This document shows, piece by piece, positions 19,204 through 28,607 of a stretch of 64,000 bases of DNA (positions are counted from its first letter, which is position 1; each line of letters starts with the position of its first letter). The stretch is from assembly GCF_030369615.1 (NCBI RefSeq), contig NZ_CP128494.1, positions 1,693,501 through 1,757,500 of the forward strand. The letters are read 5' to 3'. This DNA comes from Geobacillus stearothermophilus ATCC 12980 (GTDB lineage Bacteria > Bacillota > Bacilli > Bacillales > Anoxybacillaceae). The position numbers were made by a program, and so were the translations under genes. Below the pieces are notes generated by a model. That model had not been told where the DNA came from and made no database searches. It saw nothing but the letters and a program-made list of their open reading frames with translations.

Positions 19204-19926
19204 TCATTTCGTGAAAAAAATCGGCTCGTTCGTCTTGGCGTCGATCGTGTACGGAAGGGAGTACGCCGGCACGAACAGCGAATGGTCGGTCAAAATCGGG
19301 CGAATATCGTCACCCGGCTTGTAGTGGTGCGGATATTTTTTCAACGCCGCATACAAATCAGAACGGTAGTCAATGTAAATTTCTCCATTCCCGTCGATGA
19401 CAAACGGCAAGTTGTTGCCGGAAAACGGGCTGACGACATAAGGCGGCTCTTTATAGCCGAGCTTTTTGTAATCGAGCGTAAATACGCCCGGTGCGACGAC
19501 ATCTTGAAATGGCGGATAACCGTGCCGATCCGTATACATCGAAAGCCGCAGCTTCAAATCGCGGATGCGCTCAGCGAGACGCAGGTCAAGAAGCTTGACC
19601 GTCGGGTTCGTTTCCGCATCGATGATCATATACTGGAAAACACCCCCGCTTTCATAGGCGTTTCCCGGCGGTTCCTGCATGTAGCGGGGAACGAGCTTTT
19701 GAAAGTCAACCGGATATTTTAAATACATCGGTGTTTTCATGTCGCGCGTCTTGATCGGCAGCAATCCGCCGGTCGCCTTCCGGTATTCGTCAACCGCCGA
19801 TTGGACGGCCGCCACTTGGTCTTTGTATGGAATTTGGTTTTGCTTAAGCCGCTCTTGCGGATACAAGCAGCCGGAAAGCGGCACGAGAAACAAACAGGCT
19901 AAAAGAAAGCGAGCAATCCATTTCAT
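19204..19926 (-). CDS. yphF: YphF-like lipoprotein of unknown function
   Basis: The protein is 240 residues. It starts with a lipoprotein signal peptide (hydrophobic residues 4-18, then LSGC with the lipid cysteine at C20), so it is predicted to be anchored on the outer face of the membrane. The mature part has two repeated-looking halves, each with YP-x-Y/F and P-rich segments, and no catalytic motif I recognise. Position beside spoIVA matches B. subtilis yphF. GGAGGAAC-type ribosome site. Function unknown. Confidence 0.85.
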   Translation of the reverse strand: MKWIARFLLACLFLVPLSGCLYPQERLKQNQIPYKDQVAAVQSAVDEYRKATGGLLPIKTRDMKTPMYLKYPVDFQKLVPRYMQEPPGNAYESGGVFQYMIIDAETNPTVKLLDLRLAERIRDLKLRLSMYTDRHGYPPFQDVVAPGVFTLDYKKLGYKEPPYVVSPFSGNNLPFVIDGNGEIYIDYRSDLYAALKKYPHHYKPGDDIRPILTDHSLFVPAYSLPYTIDAKTNEPIFFTK

Positions 19927-19944
19927 AGTTCCTCCATCCTTTGC

Positions 19945-20148
19945 CTATTGCTGCGTCGGTCCGCTGAACACGACAAAAATAATGATGATGCCAGCGAGAA
20001 TCAACAGGACGTAAGCGATAACCGCCAGCAAAAAGCGAAGCCAGCGAATCTTGAGCTTGTAGCGGCTCAAATAAATGAAACCGACGGAAATAAACATGAA
20101 CACCATTGAGGCGATGGCGATCCACATTTTCGCTAAAGCCGGTGACAT
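19945..20148 (-). CDS. yphE: Small membrane protein, YphE/DUF2768 family
   Basis: The protein is 66 residues with two predicted membrane helices (about 6-27 and 38-60) joined by a short basic loop (RYKLKIRW). The ATG at 20148 has AAGGAGG 8 bases before it. An in-frame start 24 bases further upstream has no site. It lies between gpsA and the yphF-like gene, as in B. subtilis. Role unknown, possibly sporulation-related from its neighbours. Confidence 0.85.
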   Translation of the reverse strand: MSPALAKMWIAIASMVFMFISVGFIYLSRYKLKIRWLRFLLAVIAYVLLILAGIIIIFVVFSGPTQQ

Positions 20149-20190
20149 ACGTGTTCCTCCTTTTTTCGACAACTATTATATCATCGCCAT

Positions 20191-20230
20191 AAAAAAAGCT
20201 GAAGTAAAGCGGGGCTTTCTTTACTTCAGC
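20191..20230 (-). terminator. Terminator after gpsA
   Basis: A 12-bp perfect stem, GCTGAAGTAAAG/CTTTACTTCAGC, with a 9-base loop and seven T residues on the minus transcript. The stretch between it and the gpsA stop (20231-20328) contains no gene I would call. Confidence 0.9.
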
Positions 20231-20328
20231 ATCACCTTATACCCTTCCGGAAGCTCAAGCCGATGATGGTTCGTCATATTGTATGCAAAACAGGGACGAC
20301 TTGTACCGCCATCCGCCTATTTTCAGCG

Positions 20329-21360
20329 TTACGGCTCGGCAAAAATGTTTATGACATCGTCCATTTCCTGCTTTTTTCCGCGCGCCATGAGCGAATCGAC
20401 TGCTTCTTTCGGCTCTTTCCCTTCGAACAAGACTTCATAGAGCGCCTCGGTAATCGGCATTTTGACGCCGAGTTCTCCCGCCAGCTCGTACGCCGCTTTT
20501 GTCGTCCGCACCCCTTCGACAACCATCCCCATGCTTTCGAGCACCTCGTCAAGTTTTTTTCCTTGGCCAAGCATATAACCGGCCCGCCAGTTGCGGGAAT
20601 GGGTGCTTGTGCACGTGACAATCAAGTCGCCGACTCCGGCCAGCCCGGAAAAGGTGAGCGGGTTGGCGCCAAGCGCACAGCCGAGCCGGGCAATCTCGGC
20701 CAACCCTCTTGCGATGAGGGCTGCTTTCGCATTATCCCCGTAGCCGAGCCCGTCGCTGATGCCGGCGGCCAAGGCGATGATGTTTTTCAGCGCCCCGCCG
20801 ACTTCGACACCGACTAAATCCGGGTTCGTATACACGCGGAAATAGTGATGGTTCATAAATAGATCTTGAATGCGCTGCGCCGCTTCCATATTCGGCGATG
20901 ACACCGCCACCGTCGTCGGATGGCGGAGCACCACTTCTTCCGCATGGCTCGGCCCCGAAAGAACGACAACGTCTTCCAGCCATTCGCCCATTTCCTCAGC
21001 GACAATTTCCGATACGCGCTTGTGCGTCCCCGGCTCGATGCCTTTGCTGACGGCGACCACGGTGACCGGCGCCGCCAGGCACGCGCGCGCTTTTTGCAGC
21101 ACGCCGCGGATCGCCTTTGTCGGCACAGCGAGCACCGTTACGGACACGCCGTCGAGCGCAGCGCAAAGATCATGATAACCGATGATCGCTTCCGTCAGGC
21201 GGACGCCCGGCAAATATTTTTCATTCGTCCGCCGTTGGTTGATTTCCTCGATCTGTTCAGCCCGCTGCCCCCAAAGCCGAACGCGGTGCCCGTTGTCAGC
21301 CAGAACGAGCGCCAGCGCCGTCCCCCAGCTTCCTGCGCCCAATACAGCAATGTTCTCCAT
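20329..21360 (-). CDS. gpsA: NAD(P)-dependent glycerol-3-phosphate dehydrogenase
   Basis: Makes sn-glycerol-3-phosphate for phospholipid synthesis. The protein is 343 residues. The Rossmann motif LGAGSWGTALA is at residues 6-16, and GLAGVGDLIVTCTSTHSRN and SKGIEPGT are family motifs. The C-terminus EKEFIS-like end is replaced by a short VINIFAEP tail. It lies downstream of der, and the two are probably one transcript ending at 20191. Confidence 0.96.
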   Translation of the reverse strand: MENIAVLGAGSWGTALALVLADNGHRVRLWGQRAEQIEEINQRRTNEKYLPGVRLTEAIIGYHDLCAALDGVSVTVLAVPTKAIRGVLQKARACLAAPVTVVAVSKGIEPGTHKRVSEIVAEEMGEWLEDVVVLSGPSHAEEVVLRHPTTVAVSSPNMEAAQRIQDLFMNHHYFRVYTNPDLVGVEVGGALKNIIALAAGISDGLGYGDNAKAALIARGLAEIARLGCALGANPLTFSGLAGVGDLIVTCTSTHSRNWRAGYMLGQGKKLDEVLESMGMVVEGVRTTKAAYELAGELGVKMPITEALYEVLFEGKEPKEAVDSLMARGKKQEMDDVINIFAEP

Positions 21361-21405
21361 CGTTTCCCACTTCCTTTATCCGATTGTCGCAGCCTTCCGC
21401 TTTTC

Positions 21406-22716
21406 TTATTTCCGCGGGCGGGCGATGATTTTGATCGGTGTACCCTCGAAGCCAAACGCATCGCGGATGCGGTTTTCCAAAAATCGTTCGTACGAAAAGT
21501 GCATCAATTCCGGATCGTTGACAAAGGCGACGAACGTCGGCGGCTTGACGGCGACTTGCGTCATATAATAAATTTTCAAGCGCTTGCCGTTATGCGTCGG
21601 CGTCGGGTTCATCGCCACCGCATCCATAATGACTTCATTGAGCACGTTCGTCTGAACGCGCATCGCATGGTTGTCGCTGACAAGCTGCACGAGCGGCAGC
21701 AACTTATGGAGCCGCTGTTTCGTCTTCGCCGACACAAATAAAATCGGGGCATAGTCCAAAAATGGGAAGTGGTCGCGAATCTTCCGCTCAAATTCAGCCA
21801 TCGTTTTGTCATCCTTTTCGATGGCGTCCCATTTGTTGACGACGAGAATCACCCCGCGCCCGGCTTCATGCGCATAGCCAGCGATTTTTTTATCTTGCTC
21901 GAGAATGCCTTCTTCGGCGTTTAGCACGACAAGAACGACATCCGACCGTTCAATGGCCCGCAACGCGCGCAGCACGCTGTATTTTTCCGTGCTTTCGTAA
22001 ATTTTTCCGCGTTTGCGCATTCCTGCCGTATCAATAATAACATATTCCTGCCCTTCACGCACAAACGACGTGTCCACCGCATCCCTTGTCGTCCCGGCAA
22101 TGTCGCTGACAATGACCCGCTCTTCCCCTAAGATGGCGTTGACAAGCGACGATTTGCCGACATTCGGACGGCCGATGAGGCAAAACTTAATCACGTCCTC
22201 TTCATACTCTTCGGCGGCCCCTTTTGGAAAATGGCGGACGACGGCGTCAAGCAAATCGCCAAGCCCCGTCCCGTGCGCCCCGGAAATCGGATACGGCTCC
22301 CCGAATCCAAGCGCGTAAAAGTCGTAAATCAAATCACGCATTTCCGGATTGTCGATTTTGTTCACGGCTAGCACGACCGGCTTGTTCGACCGGCGGAGCA
22401 GCTTGGCCACCTCTTCATCAGCCGCAGTCACACCGTCGCGGCCGTTCGTCATAAAGATGATGACATCCGCCTCATCGATGGCGATTTCCGCCTGTTGGCG
22501 AATTTGCACAAGCAGCGGCTCATCGCCGATGTCGATGCCGCCGGTGTCGATTAAGTAAAATGTATGGTTCAGCCATTCGGCTCTGCTGTAAATGCGGTCG
22601 CGCGTCACCCCAGGCACGTCTTCCACAATGGAAATGCGCTCTCCGACAATGCGGTTGAAAATCGTTGATTTCCCCACATTCGGACGGCCGACAATCGCTA
22701 CAACTGGATTTGCCAT
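21406..22716 (-). CDS. der: Ribosome biogenesis GTPase Der (EngA), two G domains
   Basis: Essential GTPase for 50S assembly. The protein is 436 residues. G domain 1 has GRPNVGKS at 10-17, DTGGI, and NKID. G domain 2 has GRPNVGKS again near residue 183, DTAGM and NKWD. A KH-like domain follows. The ATG at 22716 ([17 protein letters not shown]) has GGGTGGTAGC upstream. A longer open frame to 22800 has no ribosome site. Confidence 0.96.
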   Translation of the reverse strand: MANPVVAIVGRPNVGKSTIFNRIVGERISIVEDVPGVTRDRIYSRAEWLNHTFYLIDTGGIDIGDEPLLVQIRQQAEIAIDEADVIIFMTNGRDGVTAADEEVAKLLRRSNKPVVLAVNKIDNPEMRDLIYDFYALGFGEPYPISGAHGTGLGDLLDAVVRHFPKGAAEEYEEDVIKFCLIGRPNVGKSSLVNAILGEERVIVSDIAGTTRDAVDTSFVREGQEYVIIDTAGMRKRGKIYESTEKYSVLRALRAIERSDVVLVVLNAEEGILEQDKKIAGYAHEAGRGVILVVNKWDAIEKDDKTMAEFERKIRDHFPFLDYAPILFVSAKTKQRLHKLLPLVQLVSDNHAMRVQTNVLNEVIMDAVAMNPTPTHNGKRLKIYYMTQVAVKPPTFVAFVNDPELMHFSYERFLENRIRDAFGFEGTPIKIIARPRK

Positions 22717-22926
22717 GCTACCACCCTTTTGATCCTCATTTTTATTTCGTTTGCTCTTGAAGAGGCGCCTTTTTCCAGACCAGACATCCATCCCTGCCAA
22801 GCACGCTTGGGCGATCCGCGCCTTTGCCGCCCACCCGGCTTGAAAAGCGGGGAAGGCGCTGGGCGATGAACCAAAACGTGCTGCAACTGCTTTATTTTAT
22901 CAAAAAGTGAAACACCCAACAACCGC

Positions 22927-23112
22927 CTAATGCTTGACGATCACAAGCAGCCCGTCGCTGAGCTCATGGGCGATGCCGTCCAAAATCGCCTCCAAATTGG
23001 CGGCGATTCGCTCCATCTCCTCCTTCGTGCGGCAAACAAAGATCGGCGCACCCCCAGCGACGGCTTCACCGTTGATCGTAATGACCGCCAAAATCATTTT
23101 TTCATGCGTCAT
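22927..23112 (-). CDS. Small partner protein of the YIEGIA family (capping-subunit type)
   Basis: The protein is 61 residues and begins MTHEKMILAVITING. It matches the type usually annotated as capping complex subunit for YIEGIA. The start overlaps the 3' end of the YIEGIA gene by 11 bases, so the pair is translationally coupled. A central TKEEMERIAANLEAILDGIAHEL helix is predicted. It is followed by about 210 bases with no gene before der. Confidence 0.75.
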   Translation of the reverse strand: MTHEKMILAVITINGEAVAGGAPIFVCRTKEEMERIAANLEAILDGIAHELSDGLLVIVKH

Positions 23113-24004
23113 CACCGCTGCCCCCTCTCCGTTTCCAACGCCGCTCGCCCGGCATGCGGATCGCGCTCTCCAACACCGGAACATTCTCAATGACCGCTTT
23201 CGCCTTCTCGATATCCTCCACTTGCGGCAAAATGAAAATGCCGACGCGCCCGTCGTTTAAATCACGTTTGGCGAGCGGCACGAGCGCCGGCGTCCCGGAG
23301 TCGCGGTAAATGCCGAGCGCCGTCGACACATCGTGCAAAATTGCCTGCCGCTGCCCAAGGTTGGCGATCGTTGTTCGGGCGTTGAAGTTTTTCGGCGTCA
23401 AAATAAACCCCATCCCGTAGCGCAAAATTTCTTCCCTCCGCGCCGGCAAGCCGATATTCATAATGTAAATGTTGTCCACATACAGCCCTGCCCCCTCAAA
23501 ATGGGGTTTGACATATTTCACATCGGCGATATCTTTCAACCGGCTCCCGCTCATAAATCGCCGCGCCACCATCATGCCGATGGCGCTGGCCGCGAGCGCC
23601 GCCCAAACGTTCCACACTAAATAAAAAAGAGTCGATAAAAACGAAACGAAAATGACCAAATAGTTCCGCCCTTCAAACACAATCGCAATGCCTTCAATGT
23701 ATGTTTTTCCGCGCGGCACTAATTCATACTGGTCAAGCTCGTTCAACGTGTTGCGCTCCATGTTGCGCACATCGCGAAACTGTGAGGCGGCCAACGCCAA
23801 AAACGTGATGGCGGCAAACTCCTTTTCCATGATCGCCGGCACGGCGACCGTCCCTAGACCGGCAGCGATCACCCCCAATGCGATATGGATCGTCCGCCCG
23901 TGCAAGTATGTCGGATACTGCCGGTAATCGGTGCGCAACAAATAAAGGCGGGTCAGCACTCCGACAGCGACACCGTATAAAATGGGAAACGTATATTCGT
24001 TCAC
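23102..24004 (-). CDS. YIEGIA family membrane protein (YphB/SeaA-like)
   Basis: The protein is 300 residues. Several membrane helices occupy the first two thirds, and the family-naming segment TYIEGIAIVFEGRN lies in the middle. The C-terminal domain (about 200-280) is soluble and ends in a basic tail. The GTG at 24004 has AAGGAGG 11 bases upstream and overlaps the yphA stop. B. subtilis has the related gene at the same place beside der. I recall a role in spore envelope assembly for that protein, but the sequence here shows only family membership. Confidence 0.75.
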   Translation of the reverse strand: MNEYTFPILYGVAVGVLTRLYLLRTDYRQYPTYLHGRTIHIALGVIAAGLGTVAVPAIMEKEFAAITFLALAASQFRDVRNMERNTLNELDQYELVPRGKTYIEGIAIVFEGRNYLVIFVSFLSTLFYLVWNVWAALAASAIGMMVARRFMSGSRLKDIADVKYVKPHFEGAGLYVDNIYIMNIGLPARREEILRYGMGFILTPKNFNARTTIANLGQRQAILHDVSTALGIYRDSGTPALVPLAKRDLNDGRVGIFILPQVEDIEKAKAVIENVPVLESAIRMPGERRWKRRGGSGDDA

Positions 24005-24597
24005 GACTGTCTCGCCCTCCTTACAGGCCGTTTTTCCTCGAGCTGAAGCGACAGGAAGCGGATCATTTCCCAAATAAGCAAACACGACGCGCTGATCGCC
24101 GCCGCGTCGAAAAACGAGAACGAACCGAGCACATAGTCGGGCGCCATGCGGTGAATGGCCATGGCGTATACCGCTTCCCCTTGGCAGCCGCCAAACGCCA
24201 GACAAAGAAGGCGGGCGGCAAAGCGGCGATGAAACAAACTGCTGACGATAACGAGCCACCAAGCGAGCATCCACTGGCCGTCAAGCCAAATCCAAACCGG
24301 ATCAAACAAGGCAAGCAGGCGGAAGGCGGCATAGGCAAACGCCAAGCCGGACGCCGACAGCGCCAGAAACGGAAGGCGGCATGGCCGCCGCTCGATGGCC
24401 GCATAACATGAACATAAAAAAAGAACGAAAAACGCCAACGTGGCGCGGACAACACCGATTTCCACCGTCAACGACGCGGAACTGATCATCACAAGAGCGA
24501 ACGCCGCCAGCCTCGTCCGTTCGCCCGTCTTTTTCATCAAAAAGGTGGCGACAATCCATATGAACCAAAAAAAGAGATAAAAATAAGTCCCTTCCAT
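24001..24597 (-). CDS. yphA: Polytopic membrane protein, YphA-like
   Basis: The protein is 198 residues with about six predicted membrane helices and short charged loops. No enzymatic motif is recognisable. The ATG at 24597 follows GGGGTGG at 5 bases. It is the first gene of a yphA, YIEGIA, small-partner unit, all overlapping, and is placed as in B. subtilis. Function unknown. Confidence 0.8.
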   Translation of the reverse strand: MEGTYFYLFFWFIWIVATFLMKKTGERTRLAAFALVMISSASLTVEIGVVRATLAFFVLFLCSCYAAIERRPCRLPFLALSASGLAFAYAAFRLLALFDPVWIWLDGQWMLAWWLVIVSSLFHRRFAARLLCLAFGGCQGEAVYAMAIHRMAPDYVLGSFSFFDAAAISASCLLIWEMIRFLSLQLEEKRPVRRARQS

Positions 24598-24714
24598 CTT
24601 TTCCACCCCTTATTATGTCCATTATGTCATCTTTTATGGCCGTTCATTCATGCATAGAAAAAAGAACGCCCGGTCATAGTAAAAATGATATTCATCAAGA
24701 AAGGAGCGGGGTGT

Positions 24715-24849
24715 ATGGGAAAAGACCGTCAGGAGAAAAAGCTGAAACAATCGCGGCGCGTCGAGTCCGACCGCGACCAGTCATTCGCCTACAAAGGCGC
24801 AGCCCGGCTTGATACGCCGGAAGAAGCGCGCGAACGGAACGGGCAGTAA
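24715..24849 (+). CDS. ypzI: YpzI family small protein
   Basis: A 44-residue, highly charged protein on the plus strand. It starts MGKDRQEKKLKQSRRVESDR and ends ARERNGQ. AAGGAGCGGG lies just upstream of the ATG. It resembles the B. subtilis YpzI family in sequence and in position between yphA and ypfD. Function unknown. It is one of few plus-strand genes in the left half of the window. Confidence 0.8.
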   Translation: MGKDRQEKKLKQSRRVESDRDQSFAYKGAARLDTPEEARERNGQ

Positions 24850-24895
24850 CAACGCGCCGCCTGTGGAAAACCTCGCTATACGCGATCATAATAAG

Positions 24896-24933
24896 AAAAG
24901 GGTGTTCCGGCCTTTCTCGGACACCCTTTTTTT
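24896..24933. terminator. Shared terminator between ypzI (+) and the S1-like gene (-)
   Basis: GGGTGT/ACACCC stem extended by flanking A and T runs, with T tracts on both strands (TTTTTTT on plus, TTTTC-rich on minus). It can serve both convergent genes. Confidence 0.75.
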
Positions 24934-24942
24934 ACACTTAGG

Positions 24943-26106
24943 TTATTTCAATTTTTTCAACTGCTCGCCGATCACTTCGCCGAGCTGGAAGCCGCGCGAT
25001 TCCGCCGTTTTCGTATACTGGCTGTAATCTTCCGCCGGAGCGGCCGTTTCTTCCTCAAGCAGCGCGCGGATGCTTAAGGAAATGCGGTGCTCGGCCTCGT
25101 TGACATCGAGCACTTTCGCTTTCACTTCATCGCCTTCTTTCAGCACTTCATGCGGCGAACCGATGCGGCGGTTGGCAATTTGCGATACGTGGACCAATCC
25201 TTCGACGCCCGGGAAAATCTCCACAAACGCGCCAAATGAAGCAAGCCGCTTCACAGTCCCGGTGACGACATCGCCCGGCTTCACTTTTTCGCTGATGCCT
25301 TCCCACGGACCCGGAAGCGCCTCTTTGATGGACAATGACAGACGCCCGTTCTCCGGGTCGACGGCCAGCACTTTCACTTTCACCGCATCGCCTTCTTTCA
25401 CCACCTCGGACGGATGGGCGACACGCGTATGGGAAAGCTGGGAAATATGTACGAGCCCATCAAACCCGCCGACATCGACAAAGACGCCGAAATCGGCAAT
25501 GCGGCGGACGACGCCCTCGAGCACTTGGCCCGGCTCAATGCGGGAAAGCAGCTCTTTCTGCTGCCGCTCTTGCTCTTCCTCAACAACAGCGCGGTGTGAC
25601 AAAATGACGCGGTTTTTCTCGCGGTCAAGCTCCACCACTTTGACGGCGAGCGTTTTTCCTTTGTAATCGGAAAAATCTTCAACATAGTGCGGTTCAACAA
25701 GCGACGCCGGAATGAAGCCGCGCACGCCGACATCGGCGACAAGCCCGCCTTTGACGATGTCTTTGATGACCGTTTCGAACGCCTCGCCGTTTGCGAACTT
25801 GCGCTCAAGCTCTTCCCACGCCCGCTCGGCATCGACTGCCTTTTTCGATAAAATGAGCAGCCCTTCTTCCCCGTCTTTGCCTTCTTCCACTTTTTTGACT
25901 TTCGCCGTCACTTCATCCCCAACAGCAACGGCATCGCTCGGCTTCTCGATATGCAAATTCGACAGCTCGCTGATTGGGATGATGCCATTTTGCTTGCTGT
26001 TTTCGACTTCGACAAGCACTTGCTTGTCCTCAAGCTTCACCACTTTGCCGCGGACGATATCGCCCACTCCATACACATTCACTTGCACATTCATTTCTTC
26101 TGTCAT
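24943..26106 (-). CDS. ypfD: S1-domain RNA-binding protein, YpfD/RpsA-like
   Basis: The protein is 386 residues with four S1 RNA-binding repeats (roughly 15-85, 100-165, 185-255 and 270-340), seen as recurring G-V-V/DFGVFV-DVGG-GLVH-SQLS blocks. It resembles ribosomal protein S1, but low-G+C Gram-positive S1 is shorter and its role in initiation is less clear. The ATG at 26106 has AAGGAGGGG 8 bases upstream. An acidic N-terminus and a C-terminal KTAESRGFQLGEVIGEQLKK tail are visible. Confidence 0.9.
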   Translation of the reverse strand: MTEEMNVQVNVYGVGDIVRGKVVKLEDKQVLVEVENSKQNGIIPISELSNLHIEKPSDAVAVGDEVTAKVKKVEEGKDGEEGLLILSKKAVDAERAWEELERKFANGEAFETVIKDIVKGGLVADVGVRGFIPASLVEPHYVEDFSDYKGKTLAVKVVELDREKNRVILSHRAVVEEEQERQQKELLSRIEPGQVLEGVVRRIADFGVFVDVGGFDGLVHISQLSHTRVAHPSEVVKEGDAVKVKVLAVDPENGRLSLSIKEALPGPWEGISEKVKPGDVVTGTVKRLASFGAFVEIFPGVEGLVHVSQIANRRIGSPHEVLKEGDEVKAKVLDVNEAEHRISLSIRALLEEETAAPAEDYSQYTKTAESRGFQLGEVIGEQLKKLK

Positions 26107-26245
26107 CGTAAAAACCCCTCCTTCATCGACTGGCGATCCTGCCAAAAGCGCGACTCGCGCCGAGGCCGCGGCCGGCTGTCGGCAAAATAAGGACGCTTTT
26201 CTAATTAGTATACCATATTTTCTCAATCAAAATGTACTATAATGC

Positions 26246-26833
26246 TTACTGATGTTGTTCAAGCAGTTGGCGGATATGATCCATAATGTAGTCGGCCGCC
26301 TCCTCCGGGCTCGCCTTCCGCGCGCGCAGCGGCGCCATATCAATCGGCGCCCCGTACACGACTTTGAGCGGCACAAACGGCCGGTACGGGCCAATGATCG
26401 CACATGGAACGACAGCCGCATCGGTGCGCAAAGCGAAAAAGCCGACGCCGGGCAGCGCCTTTTTCAGCCGGCCATCTTTGCTGCGCGTCCCCTCGGGAAA
26501 AATGCCGAGCACTTCGCCTTGTTTCAGCACCTCAAGCCCTATGCGCAACGCCTGGCGGTCGTTCATGCCGCGCTTTACGGGAAACGCGTGCAAGTTTTTG
26601 ACGAGCGTTTTCACCACCGGAACGCGAAACAATTCTTCTTTCGCCATAAACCGAATCGGCCGCGGCGCCGTAATGCCGACGACCGGCGGATCTAGGTTGC
26701 TGATATGGTTGGCGCAAAGAAGCACCGCGCCTTCTTTTGGAAAGCGGTCAACCCCGATCGTTTGAATGCGGTACAAAGGGGTGAGCACTCCTTTGACGAT
26801 TCCTTTGGCGAAGGAATAAAAATCCACCGTCAT
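26246..26833 (-). CDS. plsC: 1-acyl-sn-glycerol-3-phosphate acyltransferase
   Basis: Adds the second acyl chain to lysophosphatidic acid at the membrane. The protein is 195 residues. The catalytic HX4D motif is NHISNLD (H43 to D48), and the substrate motif [10 protein letters not shown] follows near residue 113. An amphipathic N-terminal helix ([14 protein letters not shown]) may sit on the membrane. Coupled to cmk by a 4-base overlap. Confidence 0.92.
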   Translation of the reverse strand: MTVDFYSFAKGIVKGVLTPLYRIQTIGVDRFPKEGAVLLCANHISNLDPPVVGITAPRPIRFMAKEELFRVPVVKTLVKNLHAFPVKRGMNDRQALRIGLEVLKQGEVLGIFPEGTRSKDGRLKKALPGVGFFALRTDAAVVPCAIIGPYRPFVPLKVVYGAPIDMAPLRARKASPEEAADYIMDHIRQLLEQHQ

Positions 26834-27504
26834 CCAATCCTTTCATTGACAACTTCCATAATGCGCGCCGCCACTTCTTCGACCGACAACGACGTCGTGT
26901 CGATTTCCACGGCATCCGGCGCCTTGCGCAGCGGCGCCGTTTCCCGCTCCGAGTCAAGGCGGTCGCGGCGGGCGATCTCTTCTTTCAACGTTTCAAAGTC
27001 GGACGGAAAGCCGCGGGCGATGTTTTCCTCATGCCGGCGCCGCGCCCGCTCCTCAACCGAAGCTTTTAAGAAAATTTTTACCTCGGCATTCGGCAGCACG
27101 TTCGTTCCGATGTCGCGCCCATCCATGACGACGCCGCCGCCTTTGGCCATGGCGCGCTGGCGGGCGACCATCTCCTCGCGCACCAGCGGATGCTGGGCGA
27201 CGAACGACACCGCATTCGTCACCGCCTCGCCGCGAATGATGTCCGTGACGTCTTCGCCGTTGACAAACACGAGCTGCCCTTGCGGCGAAGGCTGCAGTTC
27301 AATATGCGTATGGCGAAGGAGCGACAAGAGTGCTTGCTCATCATGGACATCGACGCCGCATTGGAGCGCCCGGTACGTCAGCGCGCGGTACATCGCGCCC
27401 GTATCAATATACACGTAGGAGAGGCGTCGGGCGATCAGTTTGGCAACCGTGCTTTTTCCGGCTGCCGCAGGTCCGTCAATGGCGATGTTAATCCGTTGTT
27501 TCAT
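26830..27504 (-). CDS. cmk: Cytidylate kinase
   Basis: Phosphorylates CMP and dCMP. The protein is 224 residues. The P-loop is GPAAAGKS (residues 11-18), and [13 protein letters not shown] and the lid segment RRRHEEN are typical. It heads the cmk-plsC pair and lies upstream of ypfD, as in B. subtilis. Confidence 0.95.
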   Translation of the reverse strand: MKQRINIAIDGPAAAGKSTVAKLIARRLSYVYIDTGAMYRALTYRALQCGVDVHDEQALLSLLRHTHIELQPSPQGQLVFVNGEDVTDIIRGEAVTNAVSFVAQHPLVREEMVARQRAMAKGGGVVMDGRDIGTNVLPNAEVKIFLKASVEERARRRHEENIARGFPSDFETLKEEIARRDRLDSERETAPLRKAPDAVEIDTTSLSVEEVAARIMEVVNERIG

Positions 27505-27600
27505 AGTTCCTCCTGCTTTGTCTAAATCATTTGATCAGGGCACAAAGAAAAATGCAGGAAACTCCTGCATATTCTCATGTTCATTGTACCATATCCGCCG

Positions 27601-27780
27601 TCAGCGGTCGACGGCCGTTTCGATCGTTTCTGTTTTTGTCGGCTTGGCGACTCCCTCATACTCATATACTTTGCCGATATAAAGCGCCGCCGGCGTGTAC
27701 AGAACAAGCCATTGGGCGATGAGCAGACAAATCGCCTGAATCGCGACAAGCTTCCATAACAGCTCTTCGATCCGCTTCAT
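27601..27780 (-). CDS. ypfB: Small membrane protein, YpfB/DUF5359-like
   Basis: The protein is 59 residues, beginning MKRIEELLWKLVAIQ, with one membrane helix over about residues 10-30. The start at 27780 overlaps the end of the PilZ gene by 4 bases. Position between ypfA and cmk matches B. subtilis ypfB. Function unknown. Confidence 0.75.
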   Translation of the reverse strand: MKRIEELLWKLVAIQAICLLIAQWLVLYTPAALYIGKVYEYEGVAKPTKTETIETAVDR

Positions 27781-28490
27781 GGCGAACAACCCCGCCTTCC
27801 GTTTTTTCTAGCAGTATTCCACGCCGTCTCCTTATTTATTCCCTTCTCTTCAAGCTGCCGTTCGAAGTTGTGGCGGATGAGCCGGACGCGATCTTGCGAG
27901 GCGAGGCCGGCAAACTCGACCGCCATTCTCGCCCCGCTGTGCTCGTCGACAGCCATGCGGACGACCGTCGCCTTCGTGCGCACATAATGACAGTCGCCGG
28001 AGCGCATCGTCAGCACGAGCCAAAGCTCGACTGACATGCCGGGGCGCAGAAGCGGCGCGTGCGTCATCGGAATGTAAAGAACGGCCCCGCCTGCGCTAAT
28101 ATCGGCTGTCATCGTCACAAACGGGGCAAACTCGCCTCCACCAAGCGGGTGGACGGCAGCGTCAACATTCGCTCTCACCCGCACATAGCGGCGGCGCTGA
28201 ATGCGGATGACATATTCGTCGCCTCGGTAATCCAAGACCACCATTGGCAACGGATCATGCACTTTCCCTTTTACCTCGGTGTCAAACATGTATAACGTTC
28301 CTTCTTGGCTGACAAAACTTGCCTTAAACTGCATCCCGTTTAACAAATACACTGTTTTTCCCGTCTGCTCGTCAACGGGGTAGCCAATATGGATCGCCCC
28401 GCCGTCGACGGCAAGCACTTTGCTTCGGTATTGGCGTGCCGAGCCATCAAGCGGCTCAAGCCGAATCGGATCCCCAATTTTGATCATCAT
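27777..28490 (-). CDS. PilZ-domain c-di-GMP receptor, YpfA/MotI-like
   Basis: The protein is 237 residues: an N-terminal YcgR-N-like barrel and a C-terminal PilZ domain. The PilZ c-di-GMP signature is present as QRRRYVRV (RxxxR type, about residue 97) followed by DISAGG. The B. subtilis homologue at this place (YpfA, also called MotI or DgrA) stops the flagellar motor when c-di-GMP is high, and the same role is likely here. ATG at 28490 with AGGGGAAG upstream. A second ATG follows directly. Confidence 0.88.
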   Translation of the reverse strand: MMIKIGDPIRLEPLDGSARQYRSKVLAVDGGAIHIGYPVDEQTGKTVYLLNGMQFKASFVSQEGTLYMFDTEVKGKVHDPLPMVVLDYRGDEYVIRIQRRRYVRVRANVDAAVHPLGGGEFAPFVTMTADISAGGAVLYIPMTHAPLLRPGMSVELWLVLTMRSGDCHYVRTKATVVRMAVDEHSGARMAVEFAGLASQDRVRLIRHNFERQLEEKGINKETAWNTARKNGRRGCSP

Positions 28491-28607
28491 GTTTCCGCTT
28501 CCCCTTTTCAGCTGGATGCCGTTTTTGTACGATCATTATACCACAGAGTGGGCGCTTGAGGCGGACGGAAACAAAAAGGAAGCCATGTTTCAGGCCTCCC
28601 TCTGTTT

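Noticed and set aside
20221..20277. 18-codon minus frame (MTNHHRLELPEG...) between gpsA and its terminator
   Set aside because: The start has no ribosome site, an upstream in-frame stop limits it, and its end lies in the terminator stem.
26834..26900. Possible separate start for cmk/plsC region
   Set aside because: The 4-base overlap of the two genes and their motifs already fix the starts.
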